Assembly (NCBI GenBank): GCA_964463165.1 | Contig: CAYXBK010000005.1 | Coordinates: 1-64,000 of the forward strand | Source: UBA7236 sp964463165 | Lineage (GTDB): Bacteria; Bacteroidota; Bacteroidia; Chitinophagales; BACL12 | Length of the DNA: 64,000 nt | Direction of reading: 5' to 3' | In this document: positions 34,543 to 43,804 of the stretch, in pieces | Layout of the letters: each line of letters starts with the position of its first letter | Position numbering within the stretch: the stretch's first letter is position 1 | Program-made: the position numbers and the translations under genes | The notes under the pieces: model-generated | The model's input: the letters and a program-made list of their open reading frames with translations, nothing else | Database searches by the model: none | What the model was told of the DNA's origin: nothing

Positions 34543-35895
34543 ATGCCCATCCAACCCAAACTAAAACAATTCGATCTCACGATGATTATTGTGAGTTTGG
34601 TGATTGGCGTGGGAATTTTCAGAACGCCTTCTACTGTTGCAGAGCATGCACAAAATCCTGCAGTTTTTTACCTGGCCTGGATCATTGGCGGTATTGTGAG
34701 TATTTGCGGCGCACTCACCTTCGCGGAAATCGGATCGCGATTGCCGGCAGCCGGAGGCTATTATAAAATATTTTCTACGGCATATCATCCCGTGTATGCT
34801 TTCATGCTCAACTGGAGCCAGGTGATTATTAATGCAGGCAGCAGTGCCGGTGTAGCAATTATCGGTGCCGCATATATTACGCCTGTTTTATTCCCTGCAA
34901 CTGCACACGCAAATGCAGTTGCAAACAGCATTGCAGTGTTTATCATTCTTCTATTATTCGCTATCAATTATGCAGGAATAAAAATGGGCGCACGCACACA
35001 GAATTTTTTAAGCCTGCTGAAGATTGTTCTCATTTTAATTTTTTGCTGCGGTATATTTTTTATTGATGGCGCGGATATGAAAACCACCTACCTGCATTCA
35101 TCCGATTTTAATTTTATTACCGCACTCGGATTTAGTTTCATTTCAATTTTTTTTACTTATGGCGGATATCAGCAAACAGTAAATTTCGGAGCAGACATTG
35201 AAAATCCGCAAAAAAATATTCCGGCTGCAATCTTTAAAGGTATGCTGATCGTTATCCTGCTTTATTTATTTTTAAACATCACATATGTTGAAGTGCTTGG
35301 TTTTGAAACGGTTCAAAAATCACCCTTGCTAGCATCTGCACTTGCCGGAAGCATATTCGGTGAGGCAGGAAGTAAAATTGCTTCCGTTGTTTTATTTATT
35401 TCCGTTTTAGGATTTTTAAATACATCCGTGATGAGTAACCCGCGGGTTTATTATGCAATGGCCGATGATAAAATCCTTCCACCGCTATTTAAAAAAGTGA
35501 ATGCAAAAACACAAACACAGGAATTCGGATTAACTTTTTTTGTGGCCGTTATGCTTGTCTCCATATTTGTTCTCGGTTCATTTGAGAAAATTGTGAATTA
35601 TGTGATTTTCATCGACAGCCTGAGCCTGGCAAGTGCGGCATTCGCGGTTTTCATTTTAAGAAGAAAATCTGCAGATGCCTATTCGGGATTTCAATTGCAT
35701 AAAATTTGGAAGAATTTCGTACCTGCGTTATTTGTGGTTACGCTTTTATTTGTAACATACAATACTGTGCGATCTGATCCCGCTTCAGCGGGTTATGGAT
35801 TTATCATATTGGTGGGTGGTGCACCTCTCTATTTTCTGATCAAACGCATATTAAATAAAAAAACTAAGACTGAAGCTTTAGATATAATTGAGTAA
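34543..35895 (+). CDS. APC-family amino-acid permease
   Basis: 450 residues from the ATG at 34543, about 12 helices. LTMIIVSLVIGVGIFRTPST carries a variant of the helix 1 substrate loop (G-V-G-I-F), and FFTYGGYQQTVNFGADIENP is the helix 6 region. Fourth permease of this superfamily in the window. A TATATTTG element at 34474-34481 may be its -7 promoter. Its last 32 bases overlap the convergent glycosyltransferase gene. Confidence 0.88.
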   Translation: MPIQPKLKQFDLTMIIVSLVIGVGIFRTPSTVAEHAQNPAVFYLAWIIGGIVSICGALTFAEIGSRLPAAGGYYKIFSTAYHPVYAFMLNWSQVIINAGSSAGVAIIGAAYITPVLFPATAHANAVANSIAVFIILLLFAINYAGIKMGARTQNFLSLLKIVLILIFCCGIFFIDGADMKTTYLHSSDFNFITALGFSFISIFFTYGGYQQTVNFGADIENPQKNIPAAIFKGMLIVILLYLFLNITYVEVLGFETVQKSPLLASALAGSIFGEAGSKIASVVLFISVLGFLNTSVMSNPRVYYAMADDKILPPLFKKVNAKTQTQEFGLTFFVAVMLVSIFVLGSFEKIVNYVIFIDSLSLASAAFAVFILRRKSADAYSGFQLHKIWKNFVPALFVVTLLFVTYNTVRSDPASAGYGFIILVGGAPLYFLIKRILNKKTKTEALDIIE

Positions 35896-36994
35896 TTGTC
35901 TGCACCATCCTGTCCCACCCAAATCGCTTCTTTTCTTCTTTTATATTTTCAATGAAGAAATTTCTTTTATCCGTTACTGAAAAATCGACCAATGCATTTG
36001 CAATCGAACGCACATCAGGTTCAGTTACATAACCCGCTTTTCCATCAGGTACCATCTCGCTTAAACCGCCCACATTTGTTACAAGCATTGGAATTTCAAA
36101 ATGATAAGCGATTTGCGTGACACCGCTTTGCGTTGCGTGTTTATAAGGCTGCACAACAAGATCAGCTGCGCAGAAATAATATTTTACATCTTCATCAGCT
36201 ATAAAATGATTGAATTGATGCACACGGTTTTTAAGACCGGATATTGCAATCTGTTCCCTGTATTTTTGTTCATCCGTATAATATTCACCGGCAATAATCA
36301 GCTCATAATTCTGCAGTCTTGTATCGGCAAATGCATCGATCAAAAGATCCAGCCCTTTGTAGTCGCGGACAAATCCGAAAAATAGAAAATATTTTTTGGC
36401 GGGATCGAGATGTAATTTTTCACATGCTTTCACTTTTGAAACTGCGGCGCCAAAATTATCGAATAAAGGATGCGGGTTGAAAGCACGTAATGTATTCCGG
36501 TTGAATTGTGCGAGGTCTTTTAATACACTATCACTCATGACAACAAATGCATCCATCTGCCGGATAAAAAATTTCGTAAAGGCCGTATCATAATATTTCC
36601 TTTCGTGGGGGATTATATTGTCAGCGATACAAATCACTTTTGTATGCTTATTTTTTTTTACCGCTTTTGCAATTGTGCCGAAGCAGGGTGCCATAAAAGG
36701 CATCCAGTATTTGATGATTAAAATATCGGGTTTTATGCGCCTGATTTTTTTTCCTGTTGCGATCCAGTTCAGCGGATTTATCGAATTTACTTTTCTGGAA
36801 ATTTTTACATCAGCAGGTTGCGGCGAATCGGAATATTGAGTTTTACCGGGAAACAACATGCCGGGATATTGCAATGTAAATGTGATGATTTCCGCATCAT
36901 GTCCCTCTTGCTGAAATGCACGAATGAGCCTTTCATTAAATGAAGCTAATCCGCCCCGGTAGGGCCATGCAGTACCGAGTAAAACAATTTTCAT
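35864..36994 (-). CDS. Glycosyltransferase family 4 (GT-B)
   Basis: 376 residues. N-terminal GTAWPYRGGLASFNERLIRA and C-terminal CAADLVVQPYKHATQSGVTQ and IPMLVTNVGGLSEMVPDGKA, the donor-site region. Transfers a sugar from an activated nucleotide in the cytoplasm, likely to a lipid or surface glycan. Overlaps the GT2 gene upstream by 4 bases; last gene of a five-gene minus-strand operon. Confidence 0.88.
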   Translation of the reverse strand: MKIVLLGTAWPYRGGLASFNERLIRAFQQEGHDAEIITFTLQYPGMLFPGKTQYSDSPQPADVKISRKVNSINPLNWIATGKKIRRIKPDILIIKYWMPFMAPCFGTIAKAVKKNKHTKVICIADNIIPHERKYYDTAFTKFFIRQMDAFVVMSDSVLKDLAQFNRNTLRAFNPHPLFDNFGAAVSKVKACEKLHLDPAKKYFLFFGFVRDYKGLDLLIDAFADTRLQNYELIIAGEYYTDEQKYREQIAISGLKNRVHQFNHFIADEDVKYYFCAADLVVQPYKHATQSGVTQIAYHFEIPMLVTNVGGLSEMVPDGKAGYVTEPDVRSIANALVDFSVTDKRNFFIENIKEEKKRFGWDRMVQTITQLYLKLQS

Positions 36995-37947
36995 TGATCC
37001 CCAATGCGTTTATCGATCTGATAATTATTTCTGTCTGTTGAATTGCGTGAGATCAGTTCTGCAATAAAGCCCCCGACAAATAAAACAACGCCGATAACGA
37101 TTGCAACAAGTGCGATATAAAAAAGCGGCTGATCAGTCACCTGCCGGTATTTATGGCCGCTGTCCATTTTAATTAATTTGTCAATAATGAGCCACAGCGT
37201 AATAATGCCGCCGATTAAAAATGAAAGGAAACCGAGTGTGCCGAAAAGGCGCATGGGTTTTTTCCCGAAACGTGTTACAAACATAACTGACAAAAGGTCT
37301 AAGAATCCGTTTACAAATCGCTCCCATCCGAATTTTGTTTTACCGTACTTGCGTGCACGGTGTTCAACAATCTTCTCACCGATCTTCCTGTATCCGGCAC
37401 TTTTTGCAAGCTGCGGGATATAGCGGTGCATTTCACCGTATACTTCAATATTTTTTACAAGTTCTTTTTTATAGGCTTTCAATCCGCAATTAAAATCATG
37501 CAATTTAATTCCGGTAACCGTTGATGTGATCCAATTGAAAAATTTGGATGGAATTGTTTTCGAAAAGGGATCGTGACGAATTTTTTTCCAGCCGCTCACA
37601 AGATCGTATCCATCTTTTGTGATCATTTCATACAATGCGGGAATTTCATCCGGGCTGTCCTGCATATCGGCATCCATTGTAATTACCACATCTCCCTGTG
37701 CTGCATGAAACCCAACATTTAATGCGGGAGATTTACCGTAATTTTTTCTGAATTTAATTCCCTTACATGCAGGATTCTTTTTTGCAAGCGATTCTATAAT
37801 TTCCCATGAACGGTCGGTACTTCCATCATCAACAAATAAAACTTCGTACGAATAATTGTGTTGTTCCATCACACGCTGTATCCATGCTGCAAGTTCAGCG
37901 AGAGATTCATCTTCGTTTAAGAGCGGAACAACAACGGATATCTGCAT
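36991..37947 (-). CDS. Glycosyltransferase family 2, polyprenyl-phosphate type, with membrane tail
   Basis: 318 residues. VVPLLNEDESLAELAAWIQR at the start, VVITMDADMQDSPDEIPAL with the D-x-D metal motif, and two C-terminal transmembrane helices (about 235-258 and 275-300). This is the DPM1/GtrB architecture, transferring a sugar to polyprenyl phosphate. Shares 1 base with the DUF4199 gene and 4 with GT4: one operon. Confidence 0.9.
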   Translation of the reverse strand: MQISVVVPLLNEDESLAELAAWIQRVMEQHNYSYEVLFVDDGSTDRSWEIIESLAKKNPACKGIKFRKNYGKSPALNVGFHAAQGDVVITMDADMQDSPDEIPALYEMITKDGYDLVSGWKKIRHDPFSKTIPSKFFNWITSTVTGIKLHDFNCGLKAYKKELVKNIEVYGEMHRYIPQLAKSAGYRKIGEKIVEHRARKYGKTKFGWERFVNGFLDLLSVMFVTRFGKKPMRLFGTLGFLSFLIGGIITLWLIIDKLIKMDSGHKYRQVTDQPLFYIALVAIVIGVVLFVGGFIAELISRNSTDRNNYQIDKRIGDQ

Positions 37948-38483
37948 TAACGCTGTCTTTGAGTAAATAATGATGCGAGCAATGCTGCAATTGTTCCGAT
38001 AAATACATGGCCGAATATTGTGGAGAAGAGTACACCAACAGGCGACATGAATAATTTTGTGAAGCGCATCGATTGCTCGATCAATTCTTCTGAAGTTCCT
38101 TTTTCCCGCAATTGCTGTTCAGTATAAGCAAGCATTTCATCCAATACACCGGGAGCGATGAACTGGTAAAAAATAAATGCAAAGACTGCATACATCAATG
38201 CGCTGAATACACAAACCAGGATCCCCGAACCGAATGCCTGGCCATACGTCATCACACCTCCATACACTTTTGATCTGATCTGGATCTGCGCTGCGATCAC
38301 AATTACAATTAAAACAATAAAATAAATCCCCGTCATCAGAAAATTCTTATCCATCATCTGTTCGCGGAACATATGCGTAATCAGCAATAAAATAATAAAT
38401 ATCATGGCCGACATAATGCTGTAGGTCCAGATATATTTTTTTCTGGAAGGTCTTTCCGGTGTCAGGTTATCAATTTGATCCAT
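37947..38483 (-). CDS. DUF4199 membrane protein
   Basis: 178 residues with four hydrophobic helices (about 15-36, 46-66, 75-103, 145-172) and a loop between helices 3 and 4 (FYQFIAPGVLDEMLAYTEQQ) as in DUF4199. Function unknown; common next to pyrC and GT2 in Bacteroidota. One base apart from the dihydroorotase gene. Confidence 0.82.
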   Translation of the reverse strand: MDQIDNLTPERPSRKKYIWTYSIMSAMIFIILLLITHMFREQMMDKNFLMTGIYFIVLIVIVIAAQIQIRSKVYGGVMTYGQAFGSGILVCVFSALMYAVFAFIFYQFIAPGVLDEMLAYTEQQLREKGTSEELIEQSMRFTKLFMSPVGVLFSTIFGHVFIGTIAALLASLFTQRQR

Positions 38484-38484
38484 T

Positions 38485-39753
38485 TTATATGATTTTGAAT
38501 TGTGATTGATGCAGGATTGCCAGCGGCCGGCCCGTCAACTCTCTTCCGGTAAATCCGGTGTTCCTGGATTTTGATCTGATCTGATCCCGTGAGAAAATAT
38601 AATTTGAATCCGTATCAAATATTGTGAGTTCTGCTTTTGCGTTTTCTTTAATAGTCGGAATTTCCAGTCCGAGAATTTTCCGCGGGTTCAGACTTATTTT
38701 TTCGATGAGCTGCTCTGTTGACAGTGTATCTTTCAAAATTTTATTTGCAGCTCCGAATGTTGCTTCAAGTGATTCCATTCCATAAGCGGCATATTCAAAT
38801 TCAAGATCTTTAGCGTCAGTTTCATGCGGCAGGTGGTTGCTGCTGATCACATCAATTGTTCCGTCTTTCAAGCCTTCGATAAGTGCATCAATATCTTTTC
38901 TAGTGCGCAAAGGCGGGTTCACTTTAAAATTTGTATTGTAATCATGCAATTCATTCTCATCAAAATAAATCTGGTAAGCGCTCACCGATGCAGTTACCTG
39001 CACACCTCTTTGTTTTGCATTGCGAATATGCGGAATTGATTTCGCGGAAGAAATCATACCGATATGCACTTTTGAATTTGTATATTCTGCTAATTTAATA
39101 TCGCGGATCACCATTAATTCTTCCAGCACATCGGGCATGCCGTACATGCCGAGTTGTGTGCTCATCAATCCTTCATTCACAGCCGCATTGCCGATTATTT
39201 TGTGATCATTCGGAATATTGATGATCACACCGTTAAATGGTTTTACATATAATAAACTGCGCAGCATAATTCCTGCATCTGCAATTGCAAGGTCTGCATC
39301 CGTAAATGCTGCGGCACCTGCATTGCGCATATCATACATTTCGGTTAATTCTTTCCCTTCACGGTTTTTTGTAATTGCACCGTAAGGAATAATTTTTACG
39401 ATCTGCCCTGCAGATTTATTAATAATATATTCTATTTCAGATTTTGAATGGAGTGCGGGTTGTGTATTCGGCATCAGCCCGAGGGAAGTAAATCCACCTG
39501 CAGCTGCAGCTTTTATTCCCGAAGCAATATCTTCTTTTTGTTCATGCCCCGGATCACCGAATGATGCAAGTAAATCGAACCAGCCCGGTGAAATATAATT
39601 TCCCGTAAAATCGTTTACTTCCTCCTCATCCGAATTTGCGAGTTCGTCAGAAATTTCGGTGATAAGGCCATCCTGAATACGAATATCTTTTTGTTGCTGA
39701 TGATAGGGTGAGGTCGGGTCTATGATGGTAACTCCCTTTAGGACCTGTTGCAT
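38485..39753 (-). CDS. Dihydroorotase homologue lacking metal-binding residues (PyrC'-like)
   Basis: 422 residues from the ATG at 39753; a longer start at 39840 would overlap the BatA-type gene. Amidohydrolase fold of the pyrimidine-pathway dihydroorotase type I, but the catalytic residues are changed. The H-x-H motif is replaced (YISPGWFDLLASFGDPG), the later His of the pattern H-V-x-H-x-S is Met (VHIGMISSAKS), and the usual T-D-H-A-P-H is SSNHLPHE with Asn for the Asp. This fits non-catalytic PyrC' proteins, known in Pseudomonas as partners of PyrB. Fourth gene from the 3' end of the operon. Loss of activity is inferred. Confidence 0.85.
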   Translation of the reverse strand: MQQVLKGVTIIDPTSPYHQQQKDIRIQDGLITEISDELANSDEEEVNDFTGNYISPGWFDLLASFGDPGHEQKEDIASGIKAAAAGGFTSLGLMPNTQPALHSKSEIEYIINKSAGQIVKIIPYGAITKNREGKELTEMYDMRNAGAAAFTDADLAIADAGIMLRSLLYVKPFNGVIINIPNDHKIIGNAAVNEGLMSTQLGMYGMPDVLEELMVIRDIKLAEYTNSKVHIGMISSAKSIPHIRNAKQRGVQVTASVSAYQIYFDENELHDYNTNFKVNPPLRTRKDIDALIEGLKDGTIDVISSNHLPHETDAKDLEFEYAAYGMESLEATFGAANKILKDTLSTEQLIEKISLNPRKILGLEIPTIKENAKAELTIFDTDSNYIFSRDQIRSKSRNTGFTGRELTGRPLAILHQSQFKII

Positions 39754-39767
39754 AATTTTTTTTTCAG

Positions 39768-41783
39768 CTATGGCAACCAGCGGATCAATAAAATCTCTGT
39801 TGCCAGGAAGATCAAGGCAAATATAACACAATATTTCCACAAGGGTGTGCCGCCACTCAGCTGCGCCACTACGCCCGTAAGGTTTTGTTCGGGACGGTCG
39901 AACAGCGTGATGTTTTTTGCATCAAACATTTCCGCTAATTCATCATTCGAATAAAATGAAAGATCCGATTCACTGCGGTTATAATTCAAAGCAATGGTTT
40001 GCGTAGATGCGCTTCCTTCCACTTCGTATAAACCGGATACATTTGTATAATTGCTGAGATTCACTTCCACTTTATTTCCTGACTTCCGCATTTCAGGAAT
40101 GAATTCATTTTTTTCTGTTTTTACATGCACAGTCTGATCACCGGACATCTGAATATCATTCAAACGGATCCATTTTTCATTGCCGATGGTTGAATAAATT
40201 TCTCCCTGTTTTTCACTGCTGATCGCAAACTGATACATCGTCAGCACAAAATATCCCTGCACGGGTAAATCGGTGAATTCCTTTTGCGGTGGTGCAGCAG
40301 CAAGAAATATATTTCCTTCACGAACAGGATAGGTTGCGAGAAATGGTTTTCCATCCGCAAAGGTCATCAGAGCTTCTTCAGGTGTTGAAGAAAAGGAATT
40401 GATCATAAAACTTTTTGATGCAAAGGGCACGGTAAGATTTTGCGGAATTTTTTCAAACAGCCCGCGGTATAGCGGATGGTTTATATTTACTGAGGTTACA
40501 TTTCTTTTTGAAGAGATCAATTCTCCGAATTCACCCGCATTTGATCCGGCAAGAAACTGATTTACGGAATTGCGGTCCATTGCAATGTCAGGAAATAAAA
40601 TAAGGTGCACTCCTTCATCCAGACGCTGATTTAATGCCTGCGCCAGTCCGCCTGAAATGGAAGGCAGTTCATTTAATATGATGAGATTAAATTTTCCAAG
40701 ATCATTAAACTGAATCTGGTTGTAGGAATAATTAACAAATTCAAACAATGGATTTTTTTCAAAAATGGATTGAATAAAACTATTCTGGCTTTTTCCATTA
40801 ATGCACAGCACAGGAATTTTACTTACCGGTTCGAAACTGAAATAAAACTGATCGTCGAAAGAAACGGGATAATCCGTAACACTTATTTCTCCGTTTTGCC
40901 ATTTGTTGTCGTTCACGATAAAAGATAAAGTATCACGCACTTCACTGTTGGCGGGAATTGAAACATCCGTAATTGATTTTATCTGTCCGTTCAGTTTTAA
41001 TGTAACGGGTACATTTTTCACTTCTTCATTGCTGTAATTCTTCACGAGGATACATAACTGCAATTGCTCATTCATCATTTGCACCGGCGTAATAAACCAC
41101 GCCGAATCGATTGCAACATTGCGCTGCGCAGATGCTGTAACTTTAAATAAATTCAATTGATAAGCTGTGTCATTTTCCAGGTTCATGGAGCTTTTCTGGA
41201 AATCGCTCAGCATAAAAACTATTTTGTCTTTATCCGTTTCACGGTTGATGATATCTTTCTGGCGTTTAAAAACTTCCTCCATAGGTTGAACAACGGGAGA
41301 TAATTGTATTTCCGGGATCATTTGCAAAATTTCTTCCTTGCTCAGCATGCGCTGATGTTTTGCTTCAAAATCATTTGTGAGCAATTGAAACTGATCATCG
41401 ATCGTATAACCGTTTACAATTTCTTCCGCTTTTCGTTTTGCCAGTCCGAGTAATTGTTCATCATTTTCGGTGGCTTCCATGCTGAATGAATTATCAATAT
41501 AAATGCTTACGGCTTTTCGTTTTGTTTTTTCCGTTGATTGTTTTGAAGGAAGAAATGGTTGTGCAAATGCAAATACAAGTCCGGCAATGGCCAGCAATCT
41601 TGAAAACAGGATGAGCAGATGTTTTAATCTGTTTTTCGTTGCAGTTTCTTCCTGAATATTTTTCAGGAATCTGACATTGGTAAAATAAATTGTCCGGAAG
41701 CGGCGGAAATTAAATAAATGGATGATAATTGGAATTGCAAGTGCAGAAAGTGCCCACAAAAATGCCGGATAAACAAAACTCAT
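39768..41783 (-). CDS. BatA-domain protein with vWA-type fold, membrane-anchored
   Basis: 671 residues. N-terminal two helices with LWALSALAIPIIIHLFNFRR, the aerotolerance BatA N-domain, then a vWA-like domain containing KAVSIYIDNSFSMEATEND, where D-x-S-x-S matches the MIDAS motif. A large beta-rich middle and a C-terminal transmembrane helix (WKYCVIFALIFLATEILLIR) follow. First gene of the operon ending in glycosyltransferases. Family members are common in Bacteroidota but without established function. Confidence 0.85.
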   Translation of the reverse strand: MSFVYPAFLWALSALAIPIIIHLFNFRRFRTIYFTNVRFLKNIQEETATKNRLKHLLILFSRLLAIAGLVFAFAQPFLPSKQSTEKTKRKAVSIYIDNSFSMEATENDEQLLGLAKRKAEEIVNGYTIDDQFQLLTNDFEAKHQRMLSKEEILQMIPEIQLSPVVQPMEEVFKRQKDIINRETDKDKIVFMLSDFQKSSMNLENDTAYQLNLFKVTASAQRNVAIDSAWFITPVQMMNEQLQLCILVKNYSNEEVKNVPVTLKLNGQIKSITDVSIPANSEVRDTLSFIVNDNKWQNGEISVTDYPVSFDDQFYFSFEPVSKIPVLCINGKSQNSFIQSIFEKNPLFEFVNYSYNQIQFNDLGKFNLIILNELPSISGGLAQALNQRLDEGVHLILFPDIAMDRNSVNQFLAGSNAGEFGELISSKRNVTSVNINHPLYRGLFEKIPQNLTVPFASKSFMINSFSSTPEEALMTFADGKPFLATYPVREGNIFLAAAPPQKEFTDLPVQGYFVLTMYQFAISSEKQGEIYSTIGNEKWIRLNDIQMSGDQTVHVKTEKNEFIPEMRKSGNKVEVNLSNYTNVSGLYEVEGSASTQTIALNYNRSESDLSFYSNDELAEMFDAKNITLFDRPEQNLTGVVAQLSGGTPLWKYCVIFALIFLATEILLIRWLP

Positions 41784-41902
41784 ACTTGTAAAATTAAGCG
41801 TGTTTTCGGATTATTAACTCTCTTCGCCGAAGGATCGTATATTCTTCACAACAATTAACGTCTTTCGCAGACTGTATAATATAAATGCATTTAAAGCCTC
41901 AG

Positions 41903-41976
41903 TCGGGATGAGAAGATTTGAACTTCCGGCCCCACGCCCCCCAGACGTGTGCTCTACCGGGCTGAGCTACATCCCG
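41903..41976 (-). tRNA. tRNA-Pro (anticodon GGG)
   Basis: Acceptor CGGGATG / CATCCCG, anticodon stem CACGT/GCGTG with loop CTGGGGG (anticodon GGG), T-loop TTCAAAT. 74 nt, CCA not encoded. Confidence 0.94.
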
Positions 41977-42151
41977 AATGTCGACAGTTTACCCCGCCGA
42001 GCCCTGCAAATTTAAGCCAGCCTGCTCAATTTTGAATTAAAAAAGGAATTGATATTCCGGAAATTATGTAAGATTGGGTTGCCAATGGCCGACCTTTAAA
42101 TTGCTTTGGCACGGTTTTCGAAACATTCTAAAAACATAAAACAAAACAATT

Positions 42152-42502
42152 ATGAAGAAATTATTTGTCACGCTCCTTTTGATCACTGCAGTAGCTGCAG
42201 GAAGTATGTTCGCTCAAACTGCAACAACATCTTCAACAGGACCATCAGAAGAAAAGAAAGTTGAATTGAAAAACGGTTCAAAAGCACAAATCAGAAAAAA
42301 TGCCGCTGCTAAAAATCATGAAAATGTTTCAAAGCATAAAAGGCTGCAACATAAAAAATCAGAAGCTGCTGCCGAAACAAAAAAAGATAAAGTAAGAGAT
42401 CATAAAGACGAGATCATAGAAAAAGCAGGAGGAAAAGCTGAAGCAAAACAAATGCTGAAGAAAAAACAAATGCAACGCAAAGAAGATAAAAAAGACGAGT
42501 AA
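42152..42502 (+). CDS. Secreted Lys/Ala/Glu-rich small protein
   Basis: 116 residues. Signal peptide MKKLFVTLLLITAVAAGSMFAQ, then a highly basic helix-prone body (KHKRLQHKKSEAAAETKKDK, KAEAKQMLKKKQMQRKEDKK). No known family. Likely a periplasmic or surface protein; the composition would suit nucleic-acid or polyanion binding, which is speculation. Confidence 0.7.
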   Translation: MKKLFVTLLLITAVAAGSMFAQTATTSSTGPSEEKKVELKNGSKAQIRKNAAAKNHENVSKHKRLQHKKSEAAAETKKDKVRDHKDEIIEKAGGKAEAKQMLKKKQMQRKEDKKDE

Positions 42503-42526
42503 TAAAGTTGGTTAAGGAGTGAAACA

Positions 42527-42560
42527 AGTCTCTTCGGGTAAAACCGGAGAGGCTTTTTTT
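42527..42560. terminator. Terminator shared by converging genes
   Basis: CTCTTCGGGT and ACCGGAGAG pair, with a T-run on the plus side; it lies after the basic small protein and overlaps the stop codon of the oxidase gene on the other strand. Confidence 0.7.
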
Positions 42561-43185
42561 ATGCGTGCATATAAAGAAATACAAAAAATAAGAAGAGCCA
42601 GATGAAATCGATCGTGTGCCAGTAATTCCGCATAAGTTTTAATCTTGTGCGCCGCACCGGATCACTGAAAAAAATAAGTGCCTTGATTTCATCTTTTGTA
42701 TGCATATATACTCTGAAATTGCTGACGAGCAGAAATATAATACCAACTAAAACATGAAGTGCGTGCAAACCTGTTAACACATATAAATAACTGGTTGATG
42801 GGGATGTTCCCAATTCAATTCCGTTTGCATATAACATGGTCCATCCGCTTACCTGGCAATAAACAAAAACAGCAGCTGCTGCGAAAGCGCCCAATAAAAG
42901 CCTGCGCAGGTTTTTCCTGCTGTCGCGATCATATTCTCTCAAAACACGGTTCATCAGAAAACTTACGGCAAGAATGGCAAGTGTGCTGAGCCAGAAAATT
43001 TTCGGCAGGTTAAATTCAAGCCAGTTCTGACCCATATGAAACAAATACCCATACGTGAGTCCGAAGAAAAGGATCACAATTCCGGCAAGCAATAAATTGA
43101 TTGCAACTGTAAACATTTCCCTCGTCTGACTCCTTCCTTCGGTTTTCTGCCTCTCGTGCAACATAGCTGCAAAATTAACTTTCAA
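42559..43185 (-). CDS. Cytochrome c oxidase subunit III family protein
   Basis: 208 residues (a start at 43164 is possible), five transmembrane helices. SYLYVLTGLHALHVLVGIIF and the C-terminal MRNYWHTIDFIWLFLFFVFL are the conserved regions of heme-copper oxidase subunit III. Supports the oxidase complex in the inner membrane. No other oxidase subunit is adjacent; the catalytic subunits are presumably elsewhere. Confidence 0.88.
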   Translation of the reverse strand: MKVNFAAMLHERQKTEGRSQTREMFTVAINLLLAGIVILFFGLTYGYLFHMGQNWLEFNLPKIFWLSTLAILAVSFLMNRVLREYDRDSRKNLRRLLLGAFAAAAVFVYCQVSGWTMLYANGIELGTSPSTSYLYVLTGLHALHVLVGIIFLLVSNFRVYMHTKDEIKALIFFSDPVRRTRLKLMRNYWHTIDFIWLFLFFVFLYMHA

Positions 43186-43225
43186 TCCACTTTATAGGCT
43201 ATTTTTACATGTAAATAAATCTGGT

Positions 43226-43744
43226 ATGAAAGTATACATATTCTTCATTCTCCTCGCAGTTTCATCCGTATCGTTTGCACAGTCTTCAAAGAAAAAGAAC
43301 AAACATAATTATATGATTATGATCGATGATACCTCGTTTGTGAATGCAATGCCCGAACAAGGCGCCACATTAAAAGCTTATTTCATCAACGATACGATCT
43401 CGGAAATAAAAACCTGGTTTGGTTTTAATTTCGGCGACGTGACGAGAGATTATTTTTATTGGGACGATACATTGATTGTTGTGAATGAAACACAAAAATT
43501 ATACAGTGCAACTGCAGTTCCGAAAATAAATGCCGATACGATCAAAGCTTCCTATACCGGCCGTTATTTATTTAAACACGGGCAACTCACCGATATTTCG
43601 CAAAAAGGAAGTTACAGTATTTCAGATACACCGGCAAATAAGGAGGAAACAAATGCAGTGCTCACTTCGCTGTCTGATAAATACCGCAAACTTGCATATG
43701 CAAAACGTGCTAAAAAGAAAAACAGGCTGCCTTATGATAAATAG
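43226..43744 (+). CDS. Secreted hypothetical protein
   Basis: 172 residues. Signal peptide MKVYIFFILLAVSSVSFAQ. The body has strand-rich stretches (FVNAMPEQGATLKAYFINDT, YFYWDDTLIVVNETQKLYSA) and a basic C-terminus. No family recognised. Lies 60 bases before fabI on the same strand. Confidence 0.75.
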   Translation: MKVYIFFILLAVSSVSFAQSSKKKNKHNYMIMIDDTSFVNAMPEQGATLKAYFINDTISEIKTWFGFNFGDVTRDYFYWDDTLIVVNETQKLYSATAVPKINADTIKASYTGRYLFKHGQLTDISQKGSYSISDTPANKEETNAVLTSLSDKYRKLAYAKRAKKKNRLPYDK

Positions 43745-43804
43745 GCGGAAATAAAAAACTTTGTATTTTCGCTTTAACTGAAATTCTTAAACCAAACCAG
43801 AATT

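Noticed and set aside
39754..39840. Longer start for the dihydroorotase homologue
   Set aside because: The extension overlaps the BatA-type gene and has no dihydroorotase similarity.
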